A stretch of DNA of 64,000 bases from assembly GCA_964023275.1 (NCBI GenBank), contig OZ029914.1:49058530-49122529 (forward strand), given 5' to 3'. The position numbers were made by a program, and so were the translations under genes. Below the pieces are notes generated by a model. The model saw only the letters and a program-made list of their open reading frames with translations. It was not told where the DNA came from and did no database searches. The stretch is from Norana najaformis. Lineage: Eukaryota; Annelida; Clitellata; Crassiclitellata; Hormogastridae. Shown here piece after piece: positions 11,595 to 23,419 of this stretch (positions within the stretch are counted from its first letter, which is position 1; each line of letters opens with the position of its first letter).

Positions 11595-13290
11595 ATGATC
11601 CTTATCGGAGATCATTAACTGTTCGTTTTCAACCGGAATTGTACCATCTGTCTTAAAAATTGCTAAAGTTGTGCCTATATTCAAACAAGGAAATAAAGAA
11701 GATGTCACTAACTACAGGCCAATTTCTATCTTACCATTTTTTTCTAAAGTATTGGAAAAACTGATGTATGAGAGACTGTATAATTATGTTTGTAGTATGA
11801 ATATTCTGTACCCTCTACAGCATGGGTTTCAATCCGGTCATTCTACATCAATGTCATTACTAAATATGCATGACAAAATTTCGTATGCTATTGATCATAA
11901 TGAATTCTCTATTGGCATTTTTTTGATTTGGCTAAAGCATTTGATACTGTTGATCATCAAATTCTGTTGGGAAAACTTGAAAATTATGGTATACGTGATA
12001 TTACACTTCGCTGGTTTACCAATTATCTCGGTAATAGACAACAACTGGTTATGTGTAATAGTACCTTATCCCAGATAAGAACTAATCGATGTGGTGTTCC
12101 TCAGGGTTCCAATCTGGGACCCTTGCTGTTCTTACTTTACATCAATGACCTTCCAAATTCATCATCTTCACTGCACTTTATTTTATTTGCTGATGATACG
12201 AATGTTTTTTTATCTCATAAATCTTTGGATTCGTTGTTAGAGCATGTGAATAACGAACTTATAGCTGTTGCTGACTGGTTTAAGGCTAATAAATAATCGC
12301 TTAATTTGTCGAAAACTAATTATATCCTGTTTCGTTCTCATAAAAAATTAATTCTCAATCAGAATATAGTAGTCTCAATCGATAACATAACACTTTCGCA
12401 AGTTAAAACTTCTAAATTTCTTGGTGTTTATGTTGATGAGCACTTGACATGGAAAGATCATATTAAGAACATATCTACTAAAATTGCTAAAAATATAGGA
12501 ATATTGTCTCGTATTAGTTATTTATTACCTCGTTATATTCTTATTAATCTGTATTATTCATTTATTTACCCATACCTGGCATACTGTAATATTGTTTGGG
12601 CATCAACTTAGCATTCCCGGCTTAGGAGATTAATTGTACTTCAAAAAAGAGCTATTCGCATCATCACAGGAAACCCACCATATTCTTCTTCTAATAAACT
12701 CTTTTACGACTACAATATTTTACAAATTGAGCAGATTAATATACTGCAAATTAGTGAATTTATGTATCGTTTTGCTCATAACCTACTTCCCTCTGCTTTC
12801 ATTGGTTACTTCTCCAGTATATCTGAGCTCCATGCACATCTTACTAGATCTCGGGGTGATTTCCGTGCAAGTTTTGCCCGTACCAATACTCGACTGTTTT
12901 CTACCAAATGTGCTGGTCCTTCTGTTTGGAATAATATATCGCACGATATTCGTTCTGAGCCTAATTTGATATTGTTCAAGAAAGCAATGCGCGCGTACCT
13001 TAATGATCTAAATAAATAAAAAATATGTTTTTGTTTTTTAGTTTTTCACTAGTTAAGGTTTATTCTTGTTTGGTTCCTTTTTTTGTATTACAACTCGTTC
13101 AGATTCTACTATGTTTTTTTTCCAGTTAATGATGCTGTCAATCATTCGTCATTTAGCAATAGCTGTTGGTACAGGGGGGACCCTAATAAGCGGGACTTTG
13201 GTCCCTTCTGGGTTCTCCTTTTGTTTCCTAAAACAATTGTGAATATTATGCTTTTCGCTGTTATATTTCTCTTTTTGGATCAATAAAAAG
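11595..13290 (+). mobile_element. 5'-truncated CR1/L2-group LINE (reverse transcriptase and 3' end)
   Basis: The order of motifs is that of a non-LTR reverse transcriptase. From left to right: VVPIFKQGNKEDVTNYRPIS; QHGFQSGHST; LAKAFDTVDHQILLGKLE; RCGVPQGSNLGPLLFLLYIN; the catalytic FADDTNVF; ADWFKANK; FLGVYVDEHLTWKDHI; and a C-terminus with CAGPSVWNNIS. The endonuclease part is missing (5' truncation). The frame is broken by a one-base shift near 11917, an in-frame TAA near 12294 and an in-frame TAG near 12609. The 3' end carries CCCTAATAAGCGGGACTTTGG and a GATCAATAAAAAG end. A related copy lies at 40050-40860 plus 43211-43570. Confidence 0.85.
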
Positions 13291-13734
13291 AATGTTATGT
13301 TAGTAAAACCACGTAAATATTGGACAGACTTTGCGTAAATATTACCTCACGGATGTTAGTCACCGATTTGTTAGTCCTTGGCCCTGATGAAGTACGGCAA
13401 ACATCCTTATAGCCCCAACCGGTCGCCTCATTGTTTGCCTATCAGTTAATGCATGTAGTTGATGTTTGAAGTTCTTCAAAGGCCTTTCCCCAAATGCCAT
13501 ATTGCCTCCTGCATATCATTTTCGAAGGGGAGCTACTAGTCGGAGACTAATTAGTCCGAGCGTAGGCGCTAGCCGCCGACTAATTTAATTTAAGTCGCTG
13601 CTCATGCATTCGTGCCATGGTTATGATCACATGCGCCATTCGCGTGAATTTATTACTTTAAATCTTACTCTATTTATTACCTATCAGTTTATTGCATGGT
13701 ACCGCTTCTGCAGGATCCGTATTTAGTCATTGAA

Positions 13735-14356
13735 TTGCTGTGACTTCCATAATTTGCCGCCCCCCCCCCAAAAAAATTCAGATTCCTCTATCTCTCTCAG
13801 CCTGGACTCTGCCTCTACACGCACCTTTAACACTAACTCTCCTGTCAGCAAATTAGGTGTGATCTTCGACGGAAACCTCAGTTTCTCTGTTCACATTACC
13901 CATCTCTCCCGCTTTTGGTGCATGCAAACCCGTGGCCTTCGCAGAATCCGGCCTATGCTTGACCTTAAAACTGCATCAACCATCCATAATCCATGCTAAA
14001 TTATACTATTGCAATTCACTATTCCTGACAATAGGCTCTACCCAAATAAGCCGCCTTCAAGCCATACAGAATGCTCTTGCTCGTGCTGTCACCAAAACCC
14101 CAAAACACCATCTCATAACTCCTGTTCTTAAATCACTCCACTGGCTAAAAAAACCTGACGAATGGAGTACAAAGTCCTATCACATACCTGCAACACACTT
14201 CAATCTTCATAATCTTCCTATCTTCGTTTCAGTCCAACCACTTCGTTCAACCGCTCCTTGTGTGTCCTAACACTTCACCTGCCCTTCATCTCATCCTTAA
14301 AATTTGGTAATCGCTCCATAGCCATAGCCATAAACTCCCCCCAGAACTGCGACAGT
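13735..14356 (+). mobile_element. L2-like LINE, 5' part of a split copy
   Basis: The translated blocks are L2-type: KLGVIFDGNLSFSVHI, RGLRRIRPMLDLKTAS, LYYCNSLFL, QAIQNALARAVTKTPKHH and LITPVLKSLHWLKK. Several frame breaks are visible (for example near 13998 and 14150). The element is interrupted at 14357 and its sequence resumes at about 15603 in the expected order (CGACAGTT then TATCTAATCCATC). Confidence 0.8.
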
Positions 14357-15602
14357 TGGGTCATTCCAGCTCAACTCAACCAAAGCCTCCCATCCGAACA
14401 TCTCGGAATTGGCTGAAATTTTAACCACATGTTGCAAGATGTATTAGATGGAAAAGCCCAACAATTATTATGCAATATTTAAGATACTTTCCAAGATATC
14501 GTTGATTCTATAGCCCCACCCTCCGAAGGCATTTCGCGAAACTTTGAAATGTTCACTTTTTGAGAATTGATATCTCCAGAGCTGTTGAACCAGTTTAGAT
14601 GATTTTTCGAGCTATACAGTATCTTGTGTAGATTACAAAAATATAATTATTATTATTTTGTGTTCTATGGGTTCAGCTGCATTAAATGTCAAAAGTGCCT
14701 TCATATTCATTTTATTTCTAAATTTTGTAATATTCAGTGATCAATATCTTCACATGTGCCAGGTACAATGCAGTCAATTTTTATATTTATACTGTTTATA
14801 CGGCTGGCAAGTACTTGGCAGAGTTTGACTTGATTACTTATTCACGTCTGCTGGATATAGGGAGGTCAAAGTTCGCCAAATCTGACAAGGGAGACAAAGA
14901 GAAAAAATATTCCCAAAAAGGCTCATAAAATATTATTTTTATTGCATTTTCTGATAGCGCATAGATCAATTGGTAAGTATTCCAAAAATCCCAATTGTGT
15001 TTTTTGTTTTAAGGAGTTTACAGAGTGTCAAATATGGTCGTTTTTTGGTGTAGCGAGTTGCAATTATGGGTGGTATTAACAAAATTAATGTTTTACCCTA
15101 ACATATCAATATCAAAACTGTGAAACAAATGTGACCACTTTTAAAAATGTAAATGCATTATATCTAAGCAATTTTTATTTAAAATATAGTTAACAAACAT
15201 TTCTGTATAATAATTAGAGTGAATTTATGAAAAATATTTTGTGTTAATTGGTGGTCTATCACATTACATATGATGAAATATTCTGTGGAACTGACACACA
15301 TCTAACAATTTATCAATATCGCCTGACCGGTCTGTACAGGAGGAAAAAATCATCTAAACTGGTTTAACACTCTGGAGATATCAATTCTCAAAAGTGGACA
15401 TCTCGAAGTTCCGCGAAATGCCTTCGGAGGGTGGGGTCACGGAATCAACGATATCTTGGAAAGTATCTTAAATATTGCATAAAAATTGTTCGGCTTTTCC
15501 ATCCGATACGTCTTGCAACATGTGATTAAAATTTCAGCCAATTCTGATATGGTCGGGTGGGAACCTTCCTCAAAATTGGTTAAGTTGAGCTGGAATGACC
15601 CA
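14357..15602. mobile_element. Non-autonomous DNA transposon with about 255 bp terminal inverted repeats
   Basis: The left end TGGGTCATTCCAGCTCAACT is mirrored at the right end (AGTTGAGCTGGAATGACCCA). Homology continues inward for about 255 bp on each side, with pairs such as CTTTCCAAGATATCGTTGAT and ATCAACGATATCTTGGAAAG. The interior (about 14615-15340) is AT-rich with no convincing ORF. Part of it (about 15090-15310) resembles 52650-52880. It splits an L2-like LINE, so it is younger than that copy. The flanking T-rich bases allow a 2-3 bp target duplication, but this is ambiguous. Confidence 0.8.
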
Positions 15603-15925
15603 TTTATCTAATCCATCATGCTCCACCGCTTACAATTTCTGCGTCGGCCTTTCACTCATAAATTGAAGACATTCCTCGGTCACAGATCCTCTCCTGCAGC
15701 CCCTTCTTCCTCTTATCTCTGCTCCAATCCCAAACACCACTCACCGTATCGGCCACCTTGTCCCTGTGCCTGACTTTTGGGTCTTTGCCAGGAACCGAAC
15801 ACTTTTGCCTATCGATTTTGTTTTGACTGAGCGTCTGTGAATAAGCTGGTCACCATGACGTGGCTTTCTTGGGCGCTGTAGAAATGTTGAAATTGCGATT
15901 ACAATTACGATTACTCAGGCTTAGG
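15603..15925 (+). mobile_element. L2-like LINE, 3' part of the split copy
   Basis: This continues the element broken at 14357: a LKTFLGHRSSPAAPSSSYLC block, the CQEPNTFAYRFCFD tail in a shifted frame, and a 3' repeat of ATTACAATTACGATTAC. It is degraded. Confidence 0.75.
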
Positions 15926-16129
15926 GAGGCAAACTTTTCTATTAATAGTTATGGATTTTTCCTGTATGTGTTTTCCAAAACTGCGCACAGCAGTTTTGCT
16001 TATTCTGCAAATATCAATATTCAGAATGCAGTGTGCGGAGTTCAGCTGGCCGCGATCATAATGTTCCGTACAGCTTCACGTTGAAATATGAATGTTCATG
16101 ACGCAGCGTGCTAAGTTTAGCTCAAACGT

Positions 16130-16310
16130 AGAAGTAGACGCTATGAAGATAAGTAGAAGATAAGTAGAAGCTTATTCTATCCGTAAAGCACCTAAAATAT
16201 TTGCCAAATATTGACAAATGCTTTGTTGTAAAAGTAGATTGCGTCTGTTTAGATAGTTTATTATATTTTAATACGTTGCTAATCAAGTACTAGACTCGTA
16301 TACATCTATA
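16130..16310. repeat. Dispersed repeat shared with 6165-6355
   Basis: See 6165-6355. From 16310 to about 17230 I see only AT-rich sequence: a short run of imperfect TGTACTGTATCT units (16380-16445) and, at about 16690-16755, a TTGATGCCTTGTGC then AGAAGTTGCTAATTA block that also occurs in part near 290-320 and 47515-47560. Confidence 0.55.
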
Positions 16311-17240
16311 TATCCTTGATTCAACTGAAGACTAGTCAAGCAACATGTTTTCGTATGAATTATGATAACATTCATCCGATGTACTGTATCTTGTTGTACT
16401 GTATCTAAGATCTTATTGTTGTATTTGTTGTACCGTATCTTGGAACTCATTGATTTATTTGTTAGCTGTTGGTTTTAGTGCAATAATCTGCTTTTGACTG
16501 ACTGATGGAAAGTCATAAAAACATAACAACATAACATAACATAGCTAAACAATGGTTTTAAGTGGTTCAAATGCCCTAGTTCCACTGCATCTTTCAATAT
16601 ATACTCTGCATTAGACAATCCACATCTAATGTCCTCTTCAAAGCTGTGTTTACGTTCACCGAGACCTGTTTACGGCGTGGCTTGGTTTTCGAGCATCATC
16701 GGTTGATGCCTTGTGCAATTAACACCGGCACTATAGAAGTTGCTAATTATTTTTCGTTTTCTTATTATCACTATTTTCTAAACTATTTCTGCAGTTTATA
16801 TAATTCTTGCACTGAAGAATTAAATTCTACCTATAGACTCTTGTTTAGTAATTCATATCTTAGTTGGTCTCATATGGTTTAAAGTTAAAGAACCTATCGC
16901 TTGGTACTGTTGCCTTTCCTTGAGAGACAAAAGTGTCATGCAAAGTGTGATTCTTTTCTATATATCTGAGAAAAGATTATCTCCCTCTCTCGACTAATTG
17001 ATTTTCAATGTTAACATCATCTTGGGGCTTCTAGACCCTTAACATCGACCATTATCATTAACAAAAAAGCAACCCATTGCTTTCGGTCATTCGACATATG
17101 ACGCAAATAAAATATGCTTTGATGTTCGACAGAAGGCGGAACTAAAACAGTTTGATTTGCTGTTCAGCAGATGGCACCAGTAACAATCGCTGCCTAGCCG
17201 ATCATAAAACGACGCAAGCTGCATAATAATGCTCTATGTT

Positions 17241-17400
17241 TATATGTATTCATGTATGTATGTATGCATGTATGTGTGTATGTATGTATATATGTATGTA
17301 TATATGTATGTATGTATGTATGTATATATGTATGTATGTATGTATATATGTACGTATATGGATGTAACCCCTCTCTAACAAGTGTATATGTATGTATATG
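17241..17400. repeat. (TATG)n microsatellite
   Basis: About 160 bp of TATG repeats with TATATG interruptions. The stretch from 17400 to 18092 shows no gene or recognised repeat. Confidence 0.9.
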
Positions 17401-18097
17401 TGAATCTCTTTGTTAAGCCACAATACACTAGAGCCTGGTCCTTACTGGCTTATTTAGCAAGTAGGCTAAATAGCTACTCACACTTCCTGGAGTTTGTCAC
17501 CTAATATGAACTACATAGGCCTGACTTAAGTGTACAATATCTTGTGGAAATTGCAATGGTGATGCAATGGCTTGTTATTTCCACAACCATAATGTTCAAT
17601 GACATTTGATTAAATAAAGCAATCACAGCCACTCGATGTAAATCAATAAAATATATTCCAAAGTCAAAGTCTTAAGTAACACTTAATTAGACCAGCTTCT
17701 TAACTAAGCCTATCTTTACAATTCTAACCACCCATGTAGAATTATGGCCGTCTATAACTTATGTATTCTGACCCTTTGAAGAAGGTCTTTCAACTGATTC
17801 GCTTTTCTGACCTCAGTCCTTGTGAATTTCACGAGGAAATGAAGAATGAAGGGTTGTCACTCACCAAATCTCGACTCCTTACGAATGTCTTACCACAGCC
17901 CACCAACGGACAGTGTAGATAGGACTTTTCTGCTCTTCACGTAGTCTGTACTTGTGACTTGTTCTTAGCAATCAAAAGAAAGGTTTCTTTGATGCCCAGC
18001 GACTCTTTAGTTACCGTCCAAAGATAAGATTCTTTGACGACGCATGGCTTTATTGTATAGTTCCAAAGATTAGGAGGATCTTTGTTGACTTTCGGCT

Positions 18098-18560
18098 TGT
18101 CACGGCCAAGATCAGCAGTCAGCAGGAAGGCGATTACAACATCCGCCTGAGGTCGCCATTATGCCATCGGAGAACAGGGAAGGGCCTTCGATGAGCCTCT
18201 CTGGGGATAGAGACGTGAATCCCCCACAGACTCCGCCAGCGACGAACATGTATAGAGACAGCGGTATAGTGGTGAATAGACACCCCGTATACATCCGACG
18301 ATCCCAGGGGAAGGGACCATGTTCGGCGGACTTCGATAAAAGAGGGTTGCGCTCATGCGAGATAGAGATTAAGATTCGAACAGAGATCAGACAGAATACA
18401 GCAGTGAACGCAAGCTAAGAAGAAATGACTGGATCGAACGATAACTTTCTTTCCGCTAATTTTATTAATTAATATATTCTTTCTTAAAATATTGCTTCGT
18501 ACTAAGCGAACCCATCACGTCTCGTTCCTGCTAGACTAGAGGAGAATCGAGGACGTGACA
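18098..18560. mobile_element. Solo LTR of an LTR retrotransposon, 463 bp
   Basis: The segment starts TGTCACGGCCAAG and ends GGACGTGACA, so its termini are TGTCAC and GTGACA, inverted copies of each other as in LTRs. It is bounded by a perfect 5 bp direct repeat, CGGCT at 18093-18097 and 18561-18565, the expected target duplication size for Gypsy, Copia or BEL elements. No internal retroelement sequence adjoins it, so it is a solo LTR left by LTR-LTR recombination. The perfect duplication and clean ends suggest a fairly recent fossil. Family not assigned. Confidence 0.8.
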
Positions 18561-18569
18561 CGGCTTATA

Positions 18570-19870
18570 AATTAAGTCGGTACTTTCCGCGATTTCCATG
18601 GATCAAAATCCACAGTTTTCAAATGATAATTTCTTGACTGAACTCTGTCTTAACGCCACGAAACATAGGCTAATCACCTGAACCATGAGGTATTGCCAGC
18701 CCATCAAACGGAACGCAGTTTGACTAATACATTAGTCCGAAAACTGACTAACTTTATCGAGTCACACTTAGACTTCGATAAGGACCTCACCGTCCAAAGT
18801 CCAGCCGTGAACTGACTTTCTAAAACGTTTTTTGCCTCGAAAATTCGACATCATTGTCACTTCGCTATTGGCCAAATTCGTCGTCTGATATTTCTACCAT
18901 TCTTCTCTATGTTGATAATTAGACCTGTCATCAAAGTTCGTCTGGTAACTTACACACCTTAGGTTAGCAGTTATTAGTAAGGCGCCACCTCTTTGGTTCT
19001 CGACTTTCTGCAGAAATGCGACGCCATTGGTCGATAATCCAACACTGTAAATCCGTGATTGGTTGATAGTCCACGCATCAGTTCGAAAACATAGTCCAAG
19101 TTGACTCTGACATTCTTGCAAAATTTGACCAAAATAGTCCAATGTCATCCAAGTTAATTGTCCGTAAAATAAGTTCAGACAATATTCTTATTTTACTCCA
19201 TCTTAGCGGATTTTTATCACCAGTACTGGCCTTGCTATTTTTAATGTTAGAAATGACTAAAGCCGGCCGATAATCTTAAGCTAGTAAACGCGTTAGCCAA
19301 CTCAAAATCTTATACTAATACAGGGGTAAACGCATCAATAATACATAACGATAATGCAATAGTAAATTCAATTAAAATTACTACATACTGCGAGAACATA
19401 TAAACAGACTTAGTCTACAATGGATATTTATATAGCGCCTTTAAAAACTTCACAAGGGCGTTAGCAGCAAAATGACACTATAATCAAATGTGTGATTGGG
19501 GACGACTTTAAAACACAGTCAGAACTAGGACAAGAATGAAGAAATGTTAGACATGTATTCACGAACTTTGTGTTGCGCTGAACTGCACTCTTACACTTCA
19601 CGTCATATCAAATCGCATCACATCGCATGCCATTAGGCCTACATGACAATAAATAACATCGCATTACAAATGTAGAACATCGAATTTGTTATAAATGTAT
19701 TATCAAGGAAGGAAAGTTGAAGTCAGCGATTAATTGAAAAACAAAAATGTAATGACTGACTGTAGACTAACTTATACAAAATAACAGAAGAAATGAGAAT
19801 TGTATGCGTAGAGGTATGTATGTAAGTAAGTAGGTAAATATGCATGCATCTATATATGCATGAATGTATG
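18570..19870. other. No feature recognised
   Basis: AT-rich sequence with short ORFs only. A TGCATGAATGTATG-type microsatellite-like patch occurs at about 19812-19882. No conserved motif or repeat match within the window was noticed. Confidence 0.5.
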
Positions 19871-19914
19871 TGTGTATGCATGTTCGATAAGTGGCGCCGA
19901 GATTGCTTTTCAAT

Positions 19915-20225
19915 TTTGGTTCTGGCTCGTTATTTTATGAAAAATGCACTACACTGGCTTCCAGTTGAATGGCGTATTAAGTTTATCATTGCATGCTTGA
20001 TCTTTAAGGCTCAGAACACCAGCCTTCCATCACATCTTAATACATTGCTGATTCCACATCACCCTCTTAGATTCTTGCGTTCTACTGATACTGATGTTTT
20101 TGCAAGAACCTAGGTTCAGGACAATTGCAGGACCACGTGCTCCTCGTATTTGGAATCGTTTACCACAAAAGGCCTGTCTTGCAAACTTGCTATCTTCGTT
20201 TAAATCACTAATATGCTAAAATATA
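19915..20225 (+). mobile_element. LINE C-terminal fragment (CR1/L2-group)
   Basis: The translation has LHWLPVEWRIKFIIACLIFK, then NTSLPSHLNTLLIPHHP and RSTDTDVFART, a classic LINE C-terminal block. A frame break follows at about 20110. Only the last part of the ORF is present. Confidence 0.7.
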
Positions 20226-20229
20226 CTTC

Positions 20230-20990
20230 TATATAACTTATGAAATTTGTTTCTCTTCTAGGGATAATGTGGCCTTTATTTGATTTTCTGCCACCATGGA
20301 AAGTGTTTTTTGATGGTAAGGAACTTACTAAATACTCTTCAGACGACTAAAGTCCGTTAAGATTGCTGATCATTTCGCTATTATGCCTGCATATTTGCTT
20401 ATTCTGATGTTCTATACCGCAAGCACTAGACTGACTTTGAAACTAAAAGTACATAATCAAACTGTGGATTTGCTTTTGTGTAGATTCTTCACGCTTATAT
20501 CTGCATCAAAGTGTTTGCCTAAATGTTCGCTTCGTCCTTGGCAATTATTTTTATTGTAGCTGCCTCACTAGGCAGCTTAAGATTAATTTGCTTTTCTGTC
20601 TTATGCAAGCTTTGCCAGTTGGTAAATATTGTTTATAAAATGACTGGAGTATATTACAAAGAATTATAGAAACTTAGCTAGTAAGCAGGATTTCAGCTGA
20701 TGAGTCATCATGTTTTAACCCTTTAAAGGGTAGGGTCATCATGACGGCCACCGACACAATAGGCAGAGAAAACAATATTACCACATATTTACTTCGTTTT
20801 CATTCACTAGGGGGCAGCAGCATAGAGTGTCTTTCAAATTTCCGATCTAAAAATTGACAGTGGTGAGTGCGGTATATCTGGTGCATGATGGGAAAGTCGA
20901 GCGAAGTTGTGTGCAATAAATCTATGAACATTGGCATGTGTAACGACTTAAATCAAGACCTATATGCTAATTTGAAGACAAAAAGGCACG
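20230..20990. other. No gene recognised
   Basis: AT-rich sequence. A TTAA followed by the palindrome CCCTTTAAAGGG (20715-20730) resembles a piggyBac-type left end, but no partner was found. Confidence 0.4.
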
Positions 20991-20994
20991 TAGA

Positions 20995-21745
20995 TTACAG
21001 TGCAAATGCTGAATGAAGAAGGAAAGAGATATGGTCTTAACATGAATTTTGATAAAACAAAAACAATGGTATTTGGCAAAAAGAATTTAACAAAGAAGAT
21101 GGCGGTCGACGGCACTCAGTTGGAAAATGTTGAAAAGTTTACATACCTTGGATGCAATATGACATATGACTTGGACAGTAGGAAAGAAATACTAGTCAGA
21201 ATTGCAAAGGCGACAGCAACACTGAAAGCTATGGATAAGATCTGGAAAAGCAAAGCCATAAAGCTGGAGACAAAACTGAACGTTCTGAAAACATGTGTTT
21301 TCAGTAGCATGCTATATGGATGTGAGGTTTGGGTATTAACGAAAGATGTTGAAAGATACTGGCCTTTGAGAGAAAATGCTATAGGAAGATTATGAAAATA
21401 GGATGGACACAAAAGGTGAGCAATGCAGAACTATACAGACCGATACATCTCAAAGAGAACTTGATGCAGAAGGTAATTCAGAGGAAACTGGGACTATTTG
21501 GTCACATATGCAGAATGAGCAACGATAGGAAGATCAAGACATTAGTGTTCGGAATGATGTATGGGCCAAACAAGAGAGGACGACCCCACAAAGAATGGAT
21601 AGACGATATAGTCGAATGGTGTGGAACATCACTCCAGGAGCTCAGCCACTTCGCACTGGAAAGACAACAGTGGAAGAACATAGTGAAAATGACATCGGAC
21701 ACCTACGGGCGTTGTACCCAAGGTTTATGATGATGATGATGAGTT
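20995..21745 (+). mobile_element. RTE-like LINE 3' fragment
   Basis: The translated motifs in order are EEGKRYGLNMNFDKTKTMVF, FTYLGCNMTYD, MLYGCEVWVL, KLGLFGHICRM, NKRGRPHKEWIDDI and a C-terminal TYGRCTQGL. The polymerase core is missing (5' truncation). A frameshift near 21351 separates two otherwise continuous halves. The 3' end is a TGATGATGATGATGAG simple repeat directly after the stop, typical of RTE-type elements. Confidence 0.8.
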
Positions 21746-21766
21746 CATTTATGTCTTTTCTTTGAT

Positions 21767-22315
21767 TGTAACAGCCCCATTGCACGTGAACGGTAGCAGG
21801 TTTGGCCCTCATATTTTACTCTTTACGGGCAGTGGCCATATATTTGCCACTTCACACTGAATTACAGGTATTTTTTATAACAACAAGGTTTCGTCCTTAA
21901 GGTCGCTTTCCTTGTGTTCACTGTGTATTTACATTTGGTATAAGTGTGCAGGGCGCTCTGCCCTTTAAAAGGCTAAACAAGCTTAAGCGTGCCTTTATGG
22001 CATGCGGCAATAACGGAAATTTCCATTGCTGTAAAGTGGATGAGTTGTCTGGCTGTTGACTTTCTTTGGGCACGTCTGGGTTGTGTGTCTTCGATTGGTC
22101 GGCGGGCGCCCTGGCGCTGAAGCGGGCAGACGTCAGCAGTACACTTTTTTTTAATATGTTCCTGTGACTGGTACACGTTTGCCCGCATGGGGCGCTCGGA
22201 GACGCCCGGGCGTGTCTTGCAAGCGTAACGGGTTTTAGCCTATATAAAAAGATAGCGAAGACAGTTTTTGACATCTCGATATGACGGCGTCGTTAAATAA
22301 ACGTTATCCAATCAA
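21767..22315 (+). mobile_element. Possible LTR or LTR-like promoter segment
   Basis: It begins TGTAACAGCCCC, a common start of Gypsy-type LTRs. It contains a TATATAAAAA box at 22241-22250 and an AATAAA signal at 22296-22301, an LTR-like promoter then polyadenylation order. No clear right terminus or target duplication was found, so this is a tentative fossil LTR. A single-copy promoter or tRNA-independent SINE is the alternative. Confidence 0.35.
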
Positions 22316-22484
22316 TAGTTTTTGACCAGCATAAGGTTTAATAATGAACACCAGATTCATTAAAAGAGAAACTTTAGAGTTGGTACGGCTTTATTTTCAA
22401 TTTTGATCGAACCATCGATCACTCATAACTTGTCTATTCTTATCTAAAGACTTATGTAGCACCGTTATTTCAACGAACAATGCA

Positions 22485-22856
22485 TCAGCCAGGGGTCGCT
22501 GCAAGTGAAATCGTAGGGCCTACCCAAAAGTCATAATCCATTGGAGAAATTAGAGCGATATCCGATGGGTCACGGAACCCAGAAGTCAAGCTACAGTGCT
22601 TAAGCAAATTGAAGCAGATAAGTCTTATGTTTAAACCTGAAAGACATTTAAACTGACAAAATGCACAGTGAATGGACATTGAATTCCAAAGCTTTGGATC
22701 ACCCAAAGAAAATGCCAGAGAGCCCAACATTATCTGGGTGCGAGGCAAACAAGTGTCAAAATGTCCGTTGATTGATTCCATTATTTGTTGGTGTGAACGG
22801 TGTGCAATGAGCAGAACTCGGTTATAAAGCTCCAAATCATTACAGCTACATAGCAC
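22485..22856 (-). mobile_element. L2-like LINE C-terminal fragment (second subfamily)
   Basis: The minus strand encodes LPRTQIMLGSLAFSLGDPKL, then WNSMSIHCAFCQFK and GLNIRLICFNLLKHCS, the LINE C-terminal pattern of an xFSVxGPKLWNSLP block then an FKxxLKTHLF-like block, here diverged. A frame is open for about 120 codons. A decayed homologue lies at 38600-38880, also minus. Confidence 0.6.
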
Positions 22857-22869
22857 TTAAAATTTCAAC

Positions 22870-23320
22870 AAAAACAAACATTTTCGCCATAAAATTAAGC
22901 TCACTTCATAATCACTTTAGGCTTCGACTTATAATTTGCTTCTTTTCTTATTTCATTAACGGCATTCTACTGTTTCCGGTCTCGACGAGACCTCAAGGGA
23001 AAGGCAACCGCTTACAAATGCATTAATCCTCTCAGACTTCTTATATTAATACGGTGTTTTGGTTTCCATACTGTACAATTTAACAATCCAATTTTCAATA
23101 TGTACGCAAATTTTTTCTGTAGGCCTATAGGAGCTCATGGTTTTGGTAGATTTATGCAGCTCTTTATAAACTGTTCCTCTAGAAGAATGGGAGGTGGCTG
23201 GGCCTACTTCAGGCAACAAAGAAAAATTCCTTTGAACGCAAGCAAGCCAACTGTTTTTTTCTATTATTCTGCACGCAACTAGATTAAAAGCAGTTTGTTA
23301 CAGATACAGCTCAAGGTGAA
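22870..23320. other. No feature recognised
   Basis: AT-rich sequence without motif matches; contains one TAGGCCTA palindrome near 23121. Confidence 0.5.
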
Positions 23321-23324
23321 ATGC

Positions 23325-23415
23325 AGGTGCGCACTAGATATTATCTAGTGCGCACTAGATACTATCTAGTGCACACCAGATAAATAAAAAATCGCATGTC
23401 CCCTGTGGGCTTCCC
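23325..23415. repeat. Tandem palindrome attached to a MITE right end
   Basis: GTGCGCACTAGATA is followed by its reverse complement with one central base, then the motif repeats with small changes, giving two adjacent hairpins. The right side (AAATCGCATGTCCCC then GTGGGCTTCC) matches the right end of the MITE at 4932-5086. That copy has the GTGCGCACTAGATA motif only once. The left MITE end was not found here. Confidence 0.65.
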
Positions 23416-23419
23416 TACT

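Noticed and set aside
20715-20730. TTAA plus CCCTTTAAAGGG resembling a piggyBac end
   Set aside because: No partner end with TTAA was found within reach.
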